From M3007 sp964539805 (GTDB taxonomy: Bacteria > Bacteroidota > Bacteroidia > Chitinophagales > Saprospiraceae), in NCBI GenBank assembly GCA_964539805.1, contig CAZIKN010000031.1, forward strand, positions 1 to 48,448: DNA of 48,448 nt. The letters run 5' to 3'. Below, in pieces: positions 16,902 to 26,500 of this stretch (position 1 is its first letter; every line of letters starts with the position of its first letter). The notes below the pieces were generated by a model. That model searched no databases. It saw only the letters and a program-made list of their open reading frames with translations, and was not told where the DNA came from. The translations under genes and the position numbers were made by a program.

Positions 16902-17156
16902 TTACTTGCTTGCTGGTGCGGCTTCCTGTGCAGCCTGTGCAGCAGCTTCCAGTTCGGCCACTTTTGCCGTTACTGCAGACTCAAAGTTTGCATCGCATGC
17001 GGTGTTTACTTCATTTTCGACGGCAGCTTTGCCAGCTTGAAAGCCTTCTTCTACTTTGGCACTCATTTGTTCGGGGGTCAGTAGTTTTTCACCGCAAGAG
17101 GTCAGCGAAAAGGTTAGCGCTGCGCCGGCGAGAAAACACAAAACAGTTTTTTTCAT
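16902..17156 (-). CDS. Small lipoprotein of unknown function
   Basis: Only 84 residues. The signal peptide ends in the lipobox LTSC (Cys21), predicting a lipid-anchored envelope protein. The mature part is almost entirely helical and Ala/Glu-rich (KVEEGFQAGKAAVENEV, AAQAAQEAAPASK) with one internal Cys in NTACDANFESAV. That segment lines up with ACDERVASEAQ in the next gene, which suggests duplication followed by gain of the basic tail. It lies 69 bp upstream of its putative paralogue on the same strand, and a -7 box precedes it. Confidence 0.72.
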   Translation of the reverse strand: MKKTVLCFLAGAALTFSLTSCGEKLLTPEQMSAKVEEGFQAGKAAVENEVNTACDANFESAVTAKVAELEAAAQAAQEAAPASK

Positions 17157-17193
17157 GTGTGAAACTGAATTTTGAATGGTTAAAAAATTTTTG

Positions 17194-17201
17194 CAAAGTT
17201 A
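17194..17201 (-). promoter_or_regulatory. -7 element of the small lipoprotein gene
   Basis: On the minus strand this reads TAACTTTG (TAnnTTTG), 37 bp before the ATG at 17156. Confidence 0.45.
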
Positions 17202-17303
17202 CAAATTGGCACATAAACGCCGATTTGTAGATCAGATTGTTTTAGATAAATGCCTAATTTTTTTCCGCTGACAACAGATGTTGGATTAGGATATATAACA
17301 TTG

Positions 17304-18398
17304 TCAGTCAATGTCTTCTACTTTGTCGCTGATCCGCTGAAGCCTGTAGCGCAATTGTACCATCCAAAAACCCAGCATGATCCAACCAAGGCTTCCGGGT
17401 CTAAAAACCAATTTCATGGTATGGTCAAGGTCCTGTGTGGAAAAGGCAGGATTGCCCGTAGCACCAGGATGTAGGCTGGCAAACATACGCGGTACTACAT
17501 ATAGCAGGGGTATGAGTGAGGCAAATGCAAAAATATTGTACACAGCACCCAGGCGTGCGCCTTTTTCTTGTTCGTCAAAAGATTTGCGTAAAATAAAGTA
17601 GGCAATATAAATCAACAAGGCAACGGCGGTCATTAACTGCTTGATGTCATTGCTCCAGGCTGCGCCCCATGCATAGTGCGCCCAAAGCATGCCGGTAAAT
17701 AAGCCCAGCAATCCGAACAATATGCCTCCTTCTGCAAAAGCAATTGCCCGGCGATCACATTCCAGTAGAGACATCTGGCCTGGTTTGGGGATACGATTGG
17801 GGCCACTAAAGCGCAAAAACTGTATGCTGTACCAAGCTGATGCAGTCAACAATAAAAACATTACAAACCACATAGGGACGTGATAATAGGTGTTCCTGAT
17901 GGTTTCGTATATGACATTCCTGTATGGATAGGAAAAATCGCTTTTAATGTGCAGGTTGCTGATTTGGTTGCTTGCTATCTGCCAGGCACTGTCTGATCGC
18001 TCTACAAAAAGACTGTCTTTTTGACTTATTTCAATGGCATCCGGCAAAAGGGAAACGCCGTTTTCGGGGTGATCAATAATGGCATTGAGCATGGCTGCCT
18101 GCCGGCCCTTGGGGAGCGATCCGGGTATGACAAAACGAGCCGACAACACGGTGTCATTTAATGTTTTTACATCAGAGCCTAATAAAACATGGGTTGAATC
18201 ATATTCAAGCCATACCCTGATATCTTTAGCCTCACTGCGCGTGTAGAAAGAATTGTAACCGTAAAATAGTACATTTAGCGTACTATTGGTACTGCCTGTC
18301 TCCGGTGAAAGTTTGACAATGCCCGGTTTCAATGGCACCAGCAAGCCTGCGCTCAGCGTATAAGCAACCAAAACAATACTTAATAATTTCCACCACAT
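17304..18398 (-). CDS. ccmC: Cytochrome c biogenesis protein CcmC/CcsA type, with periplasmic insertion
   Basis: This protein handles heme on the periplasmic face during c-type cytochrome maturation. The family motifs are present: YYHVPMWFVMF (His ligand and the HVP motif), the tryptophan-rich WAHYAWGAAWSND segment, and PGSLGWIML near the end. At 364 residues it is longer than classic CcmC (about 240). The extra length lies between the first membrane helix (about 4-28) and the second (about 172), where some 140 residues form a beta-rich exported domain starting PGIVKLSPETGSTNST. Extended versions of this kind are, to my knowledge, usual in related Bacteroidota. ccmB is 60 bp upstream on the same strand. 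Confidence 0.85.
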   Translation of the reverse strand: MWWKLLSIVLVAYTLSAGLLVPLKPGIVKLSPETGSTNSTLNVLFYGYNSFYTRSEAKDIRVWLEYDSTHVLLGSDVKTLNDTVLSARFVIPGSLPKGRQAAMLNAIIDHPENGVSLLPDAIEISQKDSLFVERSDSAWQIASNQISNLHIKSDFSYPYRNVIYETIRNTYYHVPMWFVMFLLLTASAWYSIQFLRFSGPNRIPKPGQMSLLECDRRAIAFAEGGILFGLLGLFTGMLWAHYAWGAAWSNDIKQLMTAVALLIYIAYFILRKSFDEQEKGARLGAVYNIFAFASLIPLLYVVPRMFASLHPGATGNPAFSTQDLDHTMKLVFRPGSLGWIMLGFWMVQLRYRLQRISDKVEDID

Positions 18399-18458
18399 GT
18401 TATGCTCGTATTATAATTTTTGAATTGATGGTATTATGCGATTATGATGTTGACTTAT

Positions 18459-19112
18459 TTAGTCTCGCCATACGTATGGGAATAAGACGAAAGTCAGGGT
18501 GATGAGGATGGTGTCAATGGCCAATAAATTTGTTATGTCACGCAAATATGAGGTATCCTGTATCAGGCGAAGTGATATTGCGGAAAGCCGCATCAGCGTC
18601 ATCAATATGGGCAAAATGATAGGGAAACTTAGGATGGCCATCAGGGTAGCGCTATTGTTGGCTTTTGCCGCAATAGATGCAATAAAAGTAAATGCAATAG
18701 AAAACCCAAAGCTTCCCAATAGAAGGACAATAGAAAATAAAAACAAATCTTTGACAGGATTGCCAGCTACCACGCTATAAATGACAAAAGATAAACTGCT
18801 TAACACCAACAATAATAAAGTGTTATATACAATTTTGGCCAAAAGCAACATGGTCGGGTTCGTCAGTTGATAATAATACAGTTGCCGTGCCCCGCTTTCC
18901 TGCACAAAACTTTTTACCACGGCATTGATACTGGCAAACAATACAATAAGCCAAAAAAGTATATTCCAAACTGGAGCTGCTACCTTTATGCTGGCTACAT
19001 ACACCACGAAGATCATACTGAACACATATAATACTATCCCACTTATGGCATATCGCTGGCGAAACTCTAGCAAAAATTCTTTGCGGAGCAAAGTCAAGAA
19101 CTGGTTAAGCAT
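18459..19112 (-). CDS. ccmB: Heme exporter permease CcmB
   Basis: A 217-residue, six-helix membrane protein with the normal length and features of CcmB: the N-terminal LLRKEFLLEFRQRYAISGI (a conserved basic stretch), FASINAVVKSFVQESGARQLYYYQ, and a Gly/Ser-rich mid-protein helix LLLGSFGFSIAFTFIASIAA. CcmB is the membrane subunit of the CcmAB(C) ABC transporter. The ATPase CcmA is not in the window. It begins 3 bp after the OmpA-type lipoprotein gene and precedes ccmC, so the three may share a transcript. Confidence 0.85.
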   Translation of the reverse strand: MLNQFLTLLRKEFLLEFRQRYAISGIVLYVFSMIFVVYVASIKVAAPVWNILFWLIVLFASINAVVKSFVQESGARQLYYYQLTNPTMLLLAKIVYNTLLLLVLSSLSFVIYSVVAGNPVKDLFLFSIVLLLGSFGFSIAFTFIASIAAKANNSATLMAILSFPIILPILMTLMRLSAISLRLIQDTSYLRDITNLLAIDTILITLTFVLFPYVWRD

Positions 19113-19115
19113 ACC

Positions 19116-20042
19116 TTAATCTATGTCCGGTACTGGATTCAGAACCGGTTTTATCCGCACAATAGTACGACGATTTTTTTGCCTGCCCTCTGCTGTTTCA
19201 TTGGAAGTTATGGGATAAAACTCACCCTGGCCAATAGGACTGATTTGATTGGCATTGGTATTGAATTCGCGAATCATCAAACGAGCGAGATTTGATGCCC
19301 GTTGAAGACTCCAGTCCCAGCTGTCCTTTAAAGTTTTATCCTTTGGCAGTAAATTGTCGGTATGGGCAATAATTTCAACATCAAGCTCAGGATTGTTGGA
19401 TAATAACTCGGCTAATAGTTGGAGTAAATCTTTGCCATCAACACTAATGTTCAGCCCTGTACTTTCAAAGAGTGCGGCATCAGGAATCATTACAGATACA
19501 TATTCGTTGCCCGTTTCGATGACCAATCCAGTGCTGGCTTTGCTTGTGAATAATTTTACTACCTTGGCCTCAAGATCAGCAAGTATGCCGGCCCTTTGTT
19601 GTTGTGCTTTTTTTACTTTTTCCAAAGCGGCATTTCGACGCTCCAATTGGTTGCTGGCATTAGCCAATTCACGCTCAAGGCTTGCTTTTTCTGCGGACAA
19701 CTTGCTGGCAGAAACCCCCATTTGCTCTGTTTTTGTTTTTAACTCAGCATTTAACTCTCTTATTTGGGCCTCGTAATCACCAACTTGCCTACTGAGTTCA
19801 CTTACATTTTTGACCAAAGCAACAGCTTCTATCTTCCGATCGGTGAGTTCGCGATTTAGCACTTTCTCACGAGCCTCAGCGGCCTGACGTGTATTTAGTT
19901 CTGCTCTGTAAACCTTGGGTTTCACACAAGAAAGAGCCGTTAGCACAAGAAGAACAAAAAAGTAAGTTCTATATGCCGGATATATACTTTCGAAAATGTG
20001 GATGCCAAGTCTTTTGCAGGCAACTGTGTCGTTTTTTTTCAT
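19116..20042 (-). CDS. OmpA-type coiled-coil lipoprotein
   Basis: About 308 residues. The start is taken at ATG 20042 (MKKNDTVACKRLG); a longer frame begins at 20105. A membrane stretch ending in LTALSC looks like a lipobox, although a basic segment of some 25 residues before it is long for a signal peptide. Then comes a coiled coil of about 110 residues rich in E, K, Q and A, and a C-terminal OmpA/MotB peptidoglycan-binding domain with VEIIAHTDN and the paired LQRASNLARLMI, so both ligand-contact residues (Asp, Arg) are kept. It likely tethers the envelope to peptidoglycan. It lies 3 bp ahead of ccmB and 119 bp after dnaN. Confidence 0.82.
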   Translation of the reverse strand: MKKNDTVACKRLGIHIFESIYPAYRTYFFVLLVLTALSCVKPKVYRAELNTRQAAEAREKVLNRELTDRKIEAVALVKNVSELSRQVGDYEAQIRELNAELKTKTEQMGVSASKLSAEKASLERELANASNQLERRNAALEKVKKAQQQRAGILADLEAKVVKLFTSKASTGLVIETGNEYVSVMIPDAALFESTGLNISVDGKDLLQLLAELLSNNPELDVEIIAHTDNLLPKDKTLKDSWDWSLQRASNLARLMIREFNTNANQISPIGQGEFYPITSNETAEGRQKNRRTIVRIKPVLNPVPDID

Positions 20043-20161
20043 AGGTCTCTTATTTTTGAAGCGAACAGACTTGACTGTATCAAGCACAACATGGAACGAG
20101 CGCAAACAACTTTTGGACCTTAGGTCGGTAAGGCACTGTCAGTATTTTGGCGATCCGGGGC

Positions 20162-21283
20162 TTAGTTGTTCAGCATAACGGGCATGACCAACATCAGAAT
20201 CTCGCGATCAGGGTTGTCCTCTTCAACGGGAGTCAAAATGCCCGCCCGGCTGGATGAACTAAGGGCCAATTTGATGTCCTCTGTATTTAAAATGCCCAAC
20301 ATTTCAGCCAAAAACTTGGCATTAAATGCGATTTTCAATGGACTTCCGCTGAGTTCGCAAGCCATTTGTTCCGTGGCTTCATTGCTGAAATCCAAATCTT
20401 GAGCGCTAACGGTAAGGCTTTTGTCGCTGATGTCCAATACCACCTGATTGGTTGTTTTGTTTGCATAAATCGCAATGCGCTTGAGCGAGTTTTGCAAATC
20501 GGAGCGGTTGGCAGTCATCAGGTTAGGGTTGTCAACCGGGATAACCGCGTTGTAATCAGGATAACGTGCATCAATGAGGCGGCATACCAGATTCATGGTT
20601 CCAAAAGCAAAAAATGCATTGGCTTTGTTAAAAGAAAGCGACACCGAATCATTGGCTGGCAATGCGTTTTTGAGAAGATTTAGTGCTTTTTTGGGCACTA
20701 TAAATGAGGTAGCGACCTCACCAGCAAGCCTTGGCGTGGTATATTTGACCAATTTGTGGGCATCAGTGGCTACACAAGTCAATTTGTTGAAATCAACCGA
20801 AAAATATACGCCTGTCATGGCCGGACGCAATTCATCGTTAGAGGTAGCAAAAACAGTGTGCGCGATGGCCTCCAACAGATACTGACTGTTAATCTTTACC
20901 GTGTCCACGGTGTCGGCTTCTGGCAGGTTGGGGAAATCTGCACCATTTTCTCCCGCCAATTTATATTTGCCGTAAGATGAGGTAATTTCAATGCCGAAAT
21001 TATCTTCATTGACACTAAACGTAACAGGTTGTTGAGGCAGTGCCTTTAGCGTTTCAAGCAGTATTTTTGCTGGTATGGCTACTGTAAAGTCATCATCAGC
21101 CAATACATCAATGCTGGTTGAGATACTTGTTTCCAAGTCAGTGGCTGAAATGGTAAGCCGTTTGTTTTCAATTTTGAACAAAAAATCTTCCAAAATCGGC
21201 AACACTGGATTGGAGCCTATAGCACCTGAGGCAATTTGCAACTGCTTGAGCAGTTCGGAAGAAGAAACGCTGAATTTCATCAA
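20162..21283 (-). CDS. dnaN: DNA polymerase III beta subunit (sliding clamp)
   Basis: At 373 residues it has the usual clamp length. It starts MKFSVSSSELLKQLQIASGA and shows the three-domain clamp pattern with LPILEDFLF, ENGADFPNLPE, LRPAMTGVYF, ATDAHKLVKY and RLIDARYPDYNAVIP. It ends in VMPVMLNN in place of the usual final MPMR(L/I)-like tail, as is typical in Bacteroidota. It forms the ring that keeps the replicase on DNA. Neither dnaA nor recF is next to it, so this is not the canonical dnaA-dnaN origin arrangement. Confidence 0.95.
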   Translation of the reverse strand: MMKFSVSSSELLKQLQIASGAIGSNPVLPILEDFLFKIENKRLTISATDLETSISTSIDVLADDDFTVAIPAKILLETLKALPQQPVTFSVNEDNFGIEITSSYGKYKLAGENGADFPNLPEADTVDTVKINSQYLLEAIAHTVFATSNDELRPAMTGVYFSVDFNKLTCVATDAHKLVKYTTPRLAGEVATSFIVPKKALNLLKNALPANDSVSLSFNKANAFFAFGTMNLVCRLIDARYPDYNAVIPVDNPNLMTANRSDLQNSLKRIAIYANKTTNQVVLDISDKSLTVSAQDLDFSNEATEQMACELSGSPLKIAFNAKFLAEMLGILNTEDIKLALSSSSRAGILTPVEEDNPDREILMLVMPVMLNN

Positions 21284-21313
21284 AAATGAAGTTTATATTT
21301 TTGTTTAGAACCG

Positions 21314-21321
21314 CAAATGTA
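21314..21321 (-). promoter_or_regulatory. -7 element of dnaN
   Basis: Read on the minus strand this is TACATTTG (TAnnTTTG), 30 bp upstream of the dnaN ATG. The -33 box is not clear. Confidence 0.45.
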
Positions 21322-21503
21322 ATTCCGTCCCGCCGTTTTTTCACCGAAATAACCAACATGCTGTTAATAACTTGGCCAAGCGCGGCTTTTTTTAAGCTAT
21401 TTTCGAGAAAATTGTTTTTTAACCAAAATTTAAGGATCGGTTCCTGAAACCAATTGGCTTACTTTGCGTCAAAGGTCAGTTCTTTTAAACAAAACTATTT
21501 CAC

Positions 21504-22019
21504 ATGAAAAAGACATTTTTTTTCAAATCATTGTTTCTTGCACTTGGTTTATTCTCTTCAGTAGCCCTCTTCGCGCAGGCAGATCCTGCTCCGGCAAATA
21601 AAGCTCCGGAGGGCGCACAAGAAGATGTTATGATGGATGCAGGCGCAGGCGCATTGAATGACGCAGAGCAAAACGAGTTAAAATTAAGCAAGGAACAAAA
21701 AGATAAGTTCAAACAGATCAACAAAAATTATGCTGAAAAGCGCAAAAATGTAAAGGCCGAGAACAAGGCCGAAATGGAGGCACTGAGAGAGGAGCGTATT
21801 AAGTCACAAAAAGCCCTTTTGAGTGCAGATCAGCAAAAGAAATACGACGAAATCCTGGCTAAACGCAAAGCAAAAAGGGAAAAGCAAAAAGAAAAGCAAA
21901 AAGGCAAAAAAGGTAAAGCGCAAAAATCATCTGGCAAGCCTGTAGAAGTTAAGCCAACTCCCCGTAATGATAAAAGCCGCAACAGCTCCACTCAAGGCTC
22001 CGAACAACCCAAGCAATAA
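21504..22019 (+). CDS. Secreted Lys-rich Spy/CpxP-like protein
   Basis: 171 residues with a signal peptide (MKKTFFFKSLFLALGLFSSV, cut near LFAQA). The core is helical and charged: LKLSKEQKDKFKQINKNYAE followed by LLSADQQKKYDEILAKRKAK. These two LxxEQ/LxxxQ segments resemble the LTxxQ motifs of Spy/CpxP periplasmic chaperones. The C-terminus is a very basic disordered tail (REKQKEKQKGKKGKAQK) ending in a polar Ser/Asn/Gln stretch. Family membership is likely but the role is unproven. It has a hairpin terminator downstream. Confidence 0.72.
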   Translation: MKKTFFFKSLFLALGLFSSVALFAQADPAPANKAPEGAQEDVMMDAGAGALNDAEQNELKLSKEQKDKFKQINKNYAEKRKNVKAENKAEMEALREERIKSQKALLSADQQKKYDEILAKRKAKREKQKEKQKGKKGKAQKSSGKPVEVKPTPRNDKSRNSSTQGSEQPKQ

Positions 22020-22061
22020 AGACGGCTGATAAGCATCCAGACAAATATAAGAAAACTTATG

Positions 22062-22089
22062 ATGGGCCACCCGGTTTGGGATGGCCCAT
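22062..22089. terminator. Bidirectional terminator between Spy-like gene and flippase
   Basis: ATGGGCCA (22062-22069) pairs with TGGCCCAT (22082-22089), followed by a T-rich run. It lies between convergent genes. Confidence 0.85.
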
Positions 22090-22090
22090 T

Positions 22091-23233
22091 TTATTTCAAT
22101 AAAGGAGACAAATAGTACTTATAATACAAGGGTATCAAAACCAAAAACAACCCAAAAAGCGAAGACGCCACACCAGTCAAACCTCCAAAACTGCCAGTAA
22201 AAACGGCACAAGGCATCAAGAAAAACAGCAACAGGTTGAAATAAAAACCAAGATCCGCACGTCCTTTGGCCATTTGTAATGCCCCAATGGGATTAAATGA
22301 CGAGTGAATGATGTAAAATAACGCAAGCCAACGAAATACATCCTTGTGCACAGCCCATTGAGGTCCGAGCAATAGCAACAAAAGGGGTTCTGCCATAATA
22401 AAAAGCAAACCATAAACAGGCAAGTTGAGCTTTAGAATCAAAAAAAGTTTATCCAAATAAATGCGTTTTACGGCCTGAGCATTTTCTCTGACAGATGCCA
22501 TTTGTGACAATGCTACCTGGCATACCGCCGGATTGATTAGCGCTTCCGGCCTTGACAACAATTGTTTCATGACATCATAAATGCCCAAAGGCCCCGGGCC
22601 AAGCATCTTGCCAATGATGAGTACATCAGCGCGCTCTGCAATGTAATTCAAGCTGCGCTCACCTATTTGAAACAATCCAAACGAACGGTTTTCCAACATT
22701 ACCGCACGCGAAAAGCTCAGTGATGGCCAATTGTTTTTGCCCACAATGATCCAATTTGCTCCAGAGGCCAAGCCATAAAATACGATGTTACCCCATACCA
22801 AGGCAAAAACGCCTGTACCTGAGTAGGCTAAGTAAAGCGTTGTGCATGCTTGGACAGACAAGGCTGCCAGATCTATTTTGGCTAATTGGGCAAACTGAAA
22901 TTCTCTTCGCAGCAATACACGCGGCAGCATGCCTAATCCCGAAAAGAACAAGGCAAGTGCCGTCAACATTATGGCCTCTTTTAACCATGGGTTTTGATAA
23001 AAAACAGCCATAGGACCACTGAGCATCAAAAGGAGAAGACTTAGCAATACGCTAAAAATCAACCCTATCCAGAAAATAGTTGTATTGACTTCTTTATTGG
23101 CTCTATCAGCATAGTACAATGTATTGCTCAAACCCGCATCCGCAAAAAAAGTAGCAAAACCAAAACAAACCTGTGCCAAGGCGTATGTGCCAAAATCCTC
23201 TTTCCCCAACACACGTGAGAGCAGAATGAGCAA
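22091..23233 (-). CDS. Polysaccharide flippase (MOP/Wzx-like), true start uncertain
   Basis: A polytopic membrane protein (at least 380 residues, some ten helices) of the polysaccharide-exporter family, with the signature LLSRVLGKEDFGTYALAQ near the start and FGLFQIGERSLNYIAERADVLIIGKMLGPGPLGIY in the middle. It would flip lipid-linked sugars across the inner membrane. The only usual start codon in frame is TTG at 23233, but the frame stays open upstream and encodes TPLYWSFIGTAGVQIGRLLL. That is the expected first membrane helix of this family, reaching to about 23305 with no ATG, GTG or TTG. The start is therefore non-standard or altered by an error. No glycosyltransferases lie nearby. Confidence 0.82.
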   Translation of the reverse strand: MLILLSRVLGKEDFGTYALAQVCFGFATFFADAGLSNTLYYADRANKEVNTTIFWIGLIFSVLLSLLLLMLSGPMAVFYQNPWLKEAIMLTALALFFSGLGMLPRVLLRREFQFAQLAKIDLAALSVQACTTLYLAYSGTGVFALVWGNIVFYGLASGANWIIVGKNNWPSLSFSRAVMLENRSFGLFQIGERSLNYIAERADVLIIGKMLGPGPLGIYDVMKQLLSRPEALINPAVCQVALSQMASVRENAQAVKRIYLDKLFLILKLNLPVYGLLFIMAEPLLLLLLGPQWAVHKDVFRWLALFYIIHSSFNPIGALQMAKGRADLGFYFNLLLFFLMPCAVFTGSFGGLTGVASSLFGLFLVLIPLYYKYYLSPLLK

Positions 23234-23312
23234 CAGCAGTCGGCCAATTTGTACACCTGCCGTACCAATAAAGGACCAATAAAGTGGGGTTGTGATGGGT
23301 CTTGTTTTACGG

Positions 23313-23320
23313 CAAAATTA
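23313..23320 (-). promoter_or_regulatory. -7 element ahead of the flippase frame
   Basis: On the minus strand it reads TAATTTTG. Transcription would begin at about 23309, before the un-started helix-1 codons, which supports the idea that they are translated. Confidence 0.4.
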
Positions 23321-23544
23321 AGGTGTTGTCCCAAACCACAGCGATTTGAGCCTGTAAAAAAAATCTTGTCGAGTGAATCTCGCACCCTAAAACTATTTTT
23401 GTAAATAAAAGAAAATAATCGGTACTTCACCCCCGCATTCAGCCCCAACCATTACGGAATAGCCAAACATGTTAATTATTGATCAAAACAATTAACAATC
23501 AACAGATTGTAATACATTATTATTTGAACTAATTCTTACAAAAA
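23321..23544. other. Intergenic region between divergent flippase and cytochrome c fusion genes
   Basis: The two divergent frames are 311 bp apart, or about 225 bp if the flippase helix-1 codons are counted. Apart from the -7 box at 23313-23320 I see only AT-rich sequence and no clear promoter for the plus-strand gene. Confidence 0.6.
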
Positions 23545-26500
23545 ATGTCCTCCCGTTTTACTTTTTTACTTTTGTTAGCCCTGTTACTGGGTACTTGGTA
23601 TTTTGGTTGTCAGCATGAAAGCCAAAATGCTGCAACACTCAGAAGGCCAAATGACCCTTGGGTATTTCGTTCCGTTTTGGACAAACAGCCCCGAATGATC
23701 ACTTTTGCTTTGTCCGACAATGTTTGGGCGGCTTATTCAACAGATTCATGTTCTTTGTACAAAATTTGGTCTGGGAGTGTTGATTTCTCCGGTGCGGTTT
23801 ACAATATGCGTCACGGCCCCCAGCCTATGACCATTGGGAATGCCTGGTTTGAAAACAAACACCGCCAACCTTGGCAGGTAAGCTTGAATGGGAAAACAGA
23901 AACACCTGCCACCGATTACAAAGGGCACAGGTATGTAAAGGGCGGGCATGCAGAAATCATGTTTGACCTTGTCCTTTCCGATGGCCAGCGCATCAGGATC
24001 AATGAACGCCCCGAGGTAACCGAACGGGATCGCCAGTTGGGTTTCGAACGCAAATTTACGGTGGAAAACGCGCCTGCAGGTGCTGTCATAAGCCTTCGTA
24101 CCAATGCAAGCAGCTTGGCGGAAAATGCCATGCCCGTTAGTAATGGCGAGTGGAAGACTACCGAAATTAAATTGGATAAAAGTGATCCCAACCTTTCGGC
24201 TATGCACCTTGATGGTATCCTGACATTAGATAAGGGGACTACTACATTTACCCAGTATTTTGTCAATAAACCATTGGTAGCCAATCCTTTTGATGTTGAA
24301 AGACTGGCTGCGGCAAGGGGGGAGTCCGGTGAAGCCAAACCCATAAGTGCTGGAGAAAAAATCATGGCCCAAAGTGATTGTCGTACTTGTCACAATCCTC
24401 AGGCACAAACAGTGGGGCCGTCTTACGTTCAAATAGCAGAACGATACAAAAACCTGCCAGAGAATGTAGAGAAATTGTCCAAAAAAGTAATGCTCGGAGG
24501 CTCAGGGGTTTGGGGCATTGCGGCTATGAGCGCGCACCCTGATCTGCAACCAGCCGATGCCGCCGCCATGGTCAGCTATATCCTCTCTTTTGATGAGGAT
24601 GAAGATGATGGAGAGGGCGGCGAAGCCGCAAAAGACCTGAAAGACATACCAGAAAACCAATGGCTCCGCCCTGATGTGTCCGCTTCTGACAAGGATATGG
24701 CACAAGGACTTGTCGCTAAAGTTTGGCAACTGAATACTACACCAAAAACACTATCTGATGTTGCATTTACGGGCAGCCCAACCGTGGAGGCAACTATTGG
24801 CCGATTAGATGCCTCCGGTAATGACTTTGGGCCTTTTAAGGATAATTTTGCCATTGAAGCAACAGGCTATTTGTTTATGGACAAGGACGATAATGTCCTT
24901 TTTCAATTATCATCTGATGATGGTTCAAAACTATGGATTGACAATAAGCTGATAGTTGACAACGATGGCCAGCATGGCATGGCACCCAAAGAATCGGAAG
25001 TTGCGCTAAGGTCAGGTTTCCATACGGTCCGATTCCTCTATTTCCAAGGCGGTGGCGGTCGTGGTGTTCAGTTAAAATGGGCGCGGTTTGGTGATCCAGG
25101 TATGAAAATAGTGGGGGAAACGGCATTTTTTCATAAAAAAAGCGCAACACCTTCAAATGGCGCGAGTATAGGCGGTGGCAACCAAGCGTTGCCGGGTGAT
25201 CTTGCGCCGCTTTTTGATGTACATCCTTCTTATGACCTGTCACAGGCCAGGCCGGATGAGTTTTTACCTAAAGTTGCGGGCATGGATTTTCTTCCAGATG
25301 GTCGTTTGGTGGTCAGCACCTGGGATGCCGCCGGGGCAGTGTATGTTTTGGACAATGTGAAAAGCGGTGATCCCAAAAAGATAAAGGCACGCCGTATTGC
25401 CCAGGGATTGGCCGAACCATTGGGGCTTAAGGTGGTAGATGGAGAAATATATGTGCTACAAAAGCAGGAACTGACCAAGTTGGTTGACCGTGATAAAGAT
25501 GGAGTGATAGATGATTATATCTGTTTTGCCAAAGGATGGCGCGCATCTGCCAACTTTCATGAGTTTGCTTTTGGGCTTGCTTACAAGGATGACTATTTTT
25601 ATGCCACCCTGGCCATTGCCATTAATCCCGGGGGCGCCAGCACGAGGCCACAGGTAGTGGACAGGGGAAAGGTGATTCGTATCAGCCGTAAAGATGGCAG
25701 TCTTGAGTTTATTGCAAGAGGACTGCGCACACCTAACGGCATTGGTGAAGGCCCTGACGGACAGTTGTTTGTTGCGGATAATCAGGGTGATTGGTTGCCC
25801 TCTTCCAAAATCCTTCACGTTAAGCCCGGGGCCTTTTACAACTCTTATGCCGTTGATAGCGCAGCAGTAGCACAACTGCCTGTACAACAACCTGTTGCAT
25901 GGCTGCCACAAGATGAGATTGGCAATTCGCCCACACAACCCGCTTTGCTCAAAGATGGCCCTTATGCCGGCCAATTAGCTTTCGGCGATGTTTGTTATGG
26001 TGGCTTGCAACGCCTGTTTATGGAAAAGGTAAATGGTGAATATCAGGGCTGTGTTTTCCGTTTCACACAAGGACTTGAAGGTGGAACCAATCGTTTGGTC
26101 TATGGCCCTGATGGTGGCCTGTATGTTGGTATGATCGGAAATCCGGGCAACTGGGGCCAGACAGGTAAGTTCTGGTATGGCCTGCAACGTATGAAGTACA
26201 ATGATCAATCCACTTTTGAAATGTTGGCAGTTCGCGCAAAATCCAATGGAATGGAAGTTGAATTTACCGAACCACTCCGCAAAGGTGATGGGTGGGATCC
26301 TGCACAGTTTGAGGTAAAACAATGGCGATATCAACCAACAGTAGCCTACGGTGGGCCTAAACTGGATGAACAGGCGATGACAGTGCAGTCCGCCTCAGTA
26401 TCATCAGACCGCAAAAAGGTATTTCTCGAAATACCGGGCCTTAAAGCAGGGCATGTGGTCTGGATTCACCTGCGCAATTTGACGGTTAGTGAAATGAGGC

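Noticed and set aside
20162..21283. dnaN as a marker of the replication origin
   Set aside because: No dnaA gene, DnaA-box cluster or AT-rich origin-like region is next to it, and Bacteroidota dnaN is often away from the origin.
23128..23448. 106-residue minus-strand frame offering an ATG upstream of the flippase
   Set aside because: It is in a different frame from the flippase helix-1 codons and resembles no family; a frameshift would be needed to join them.
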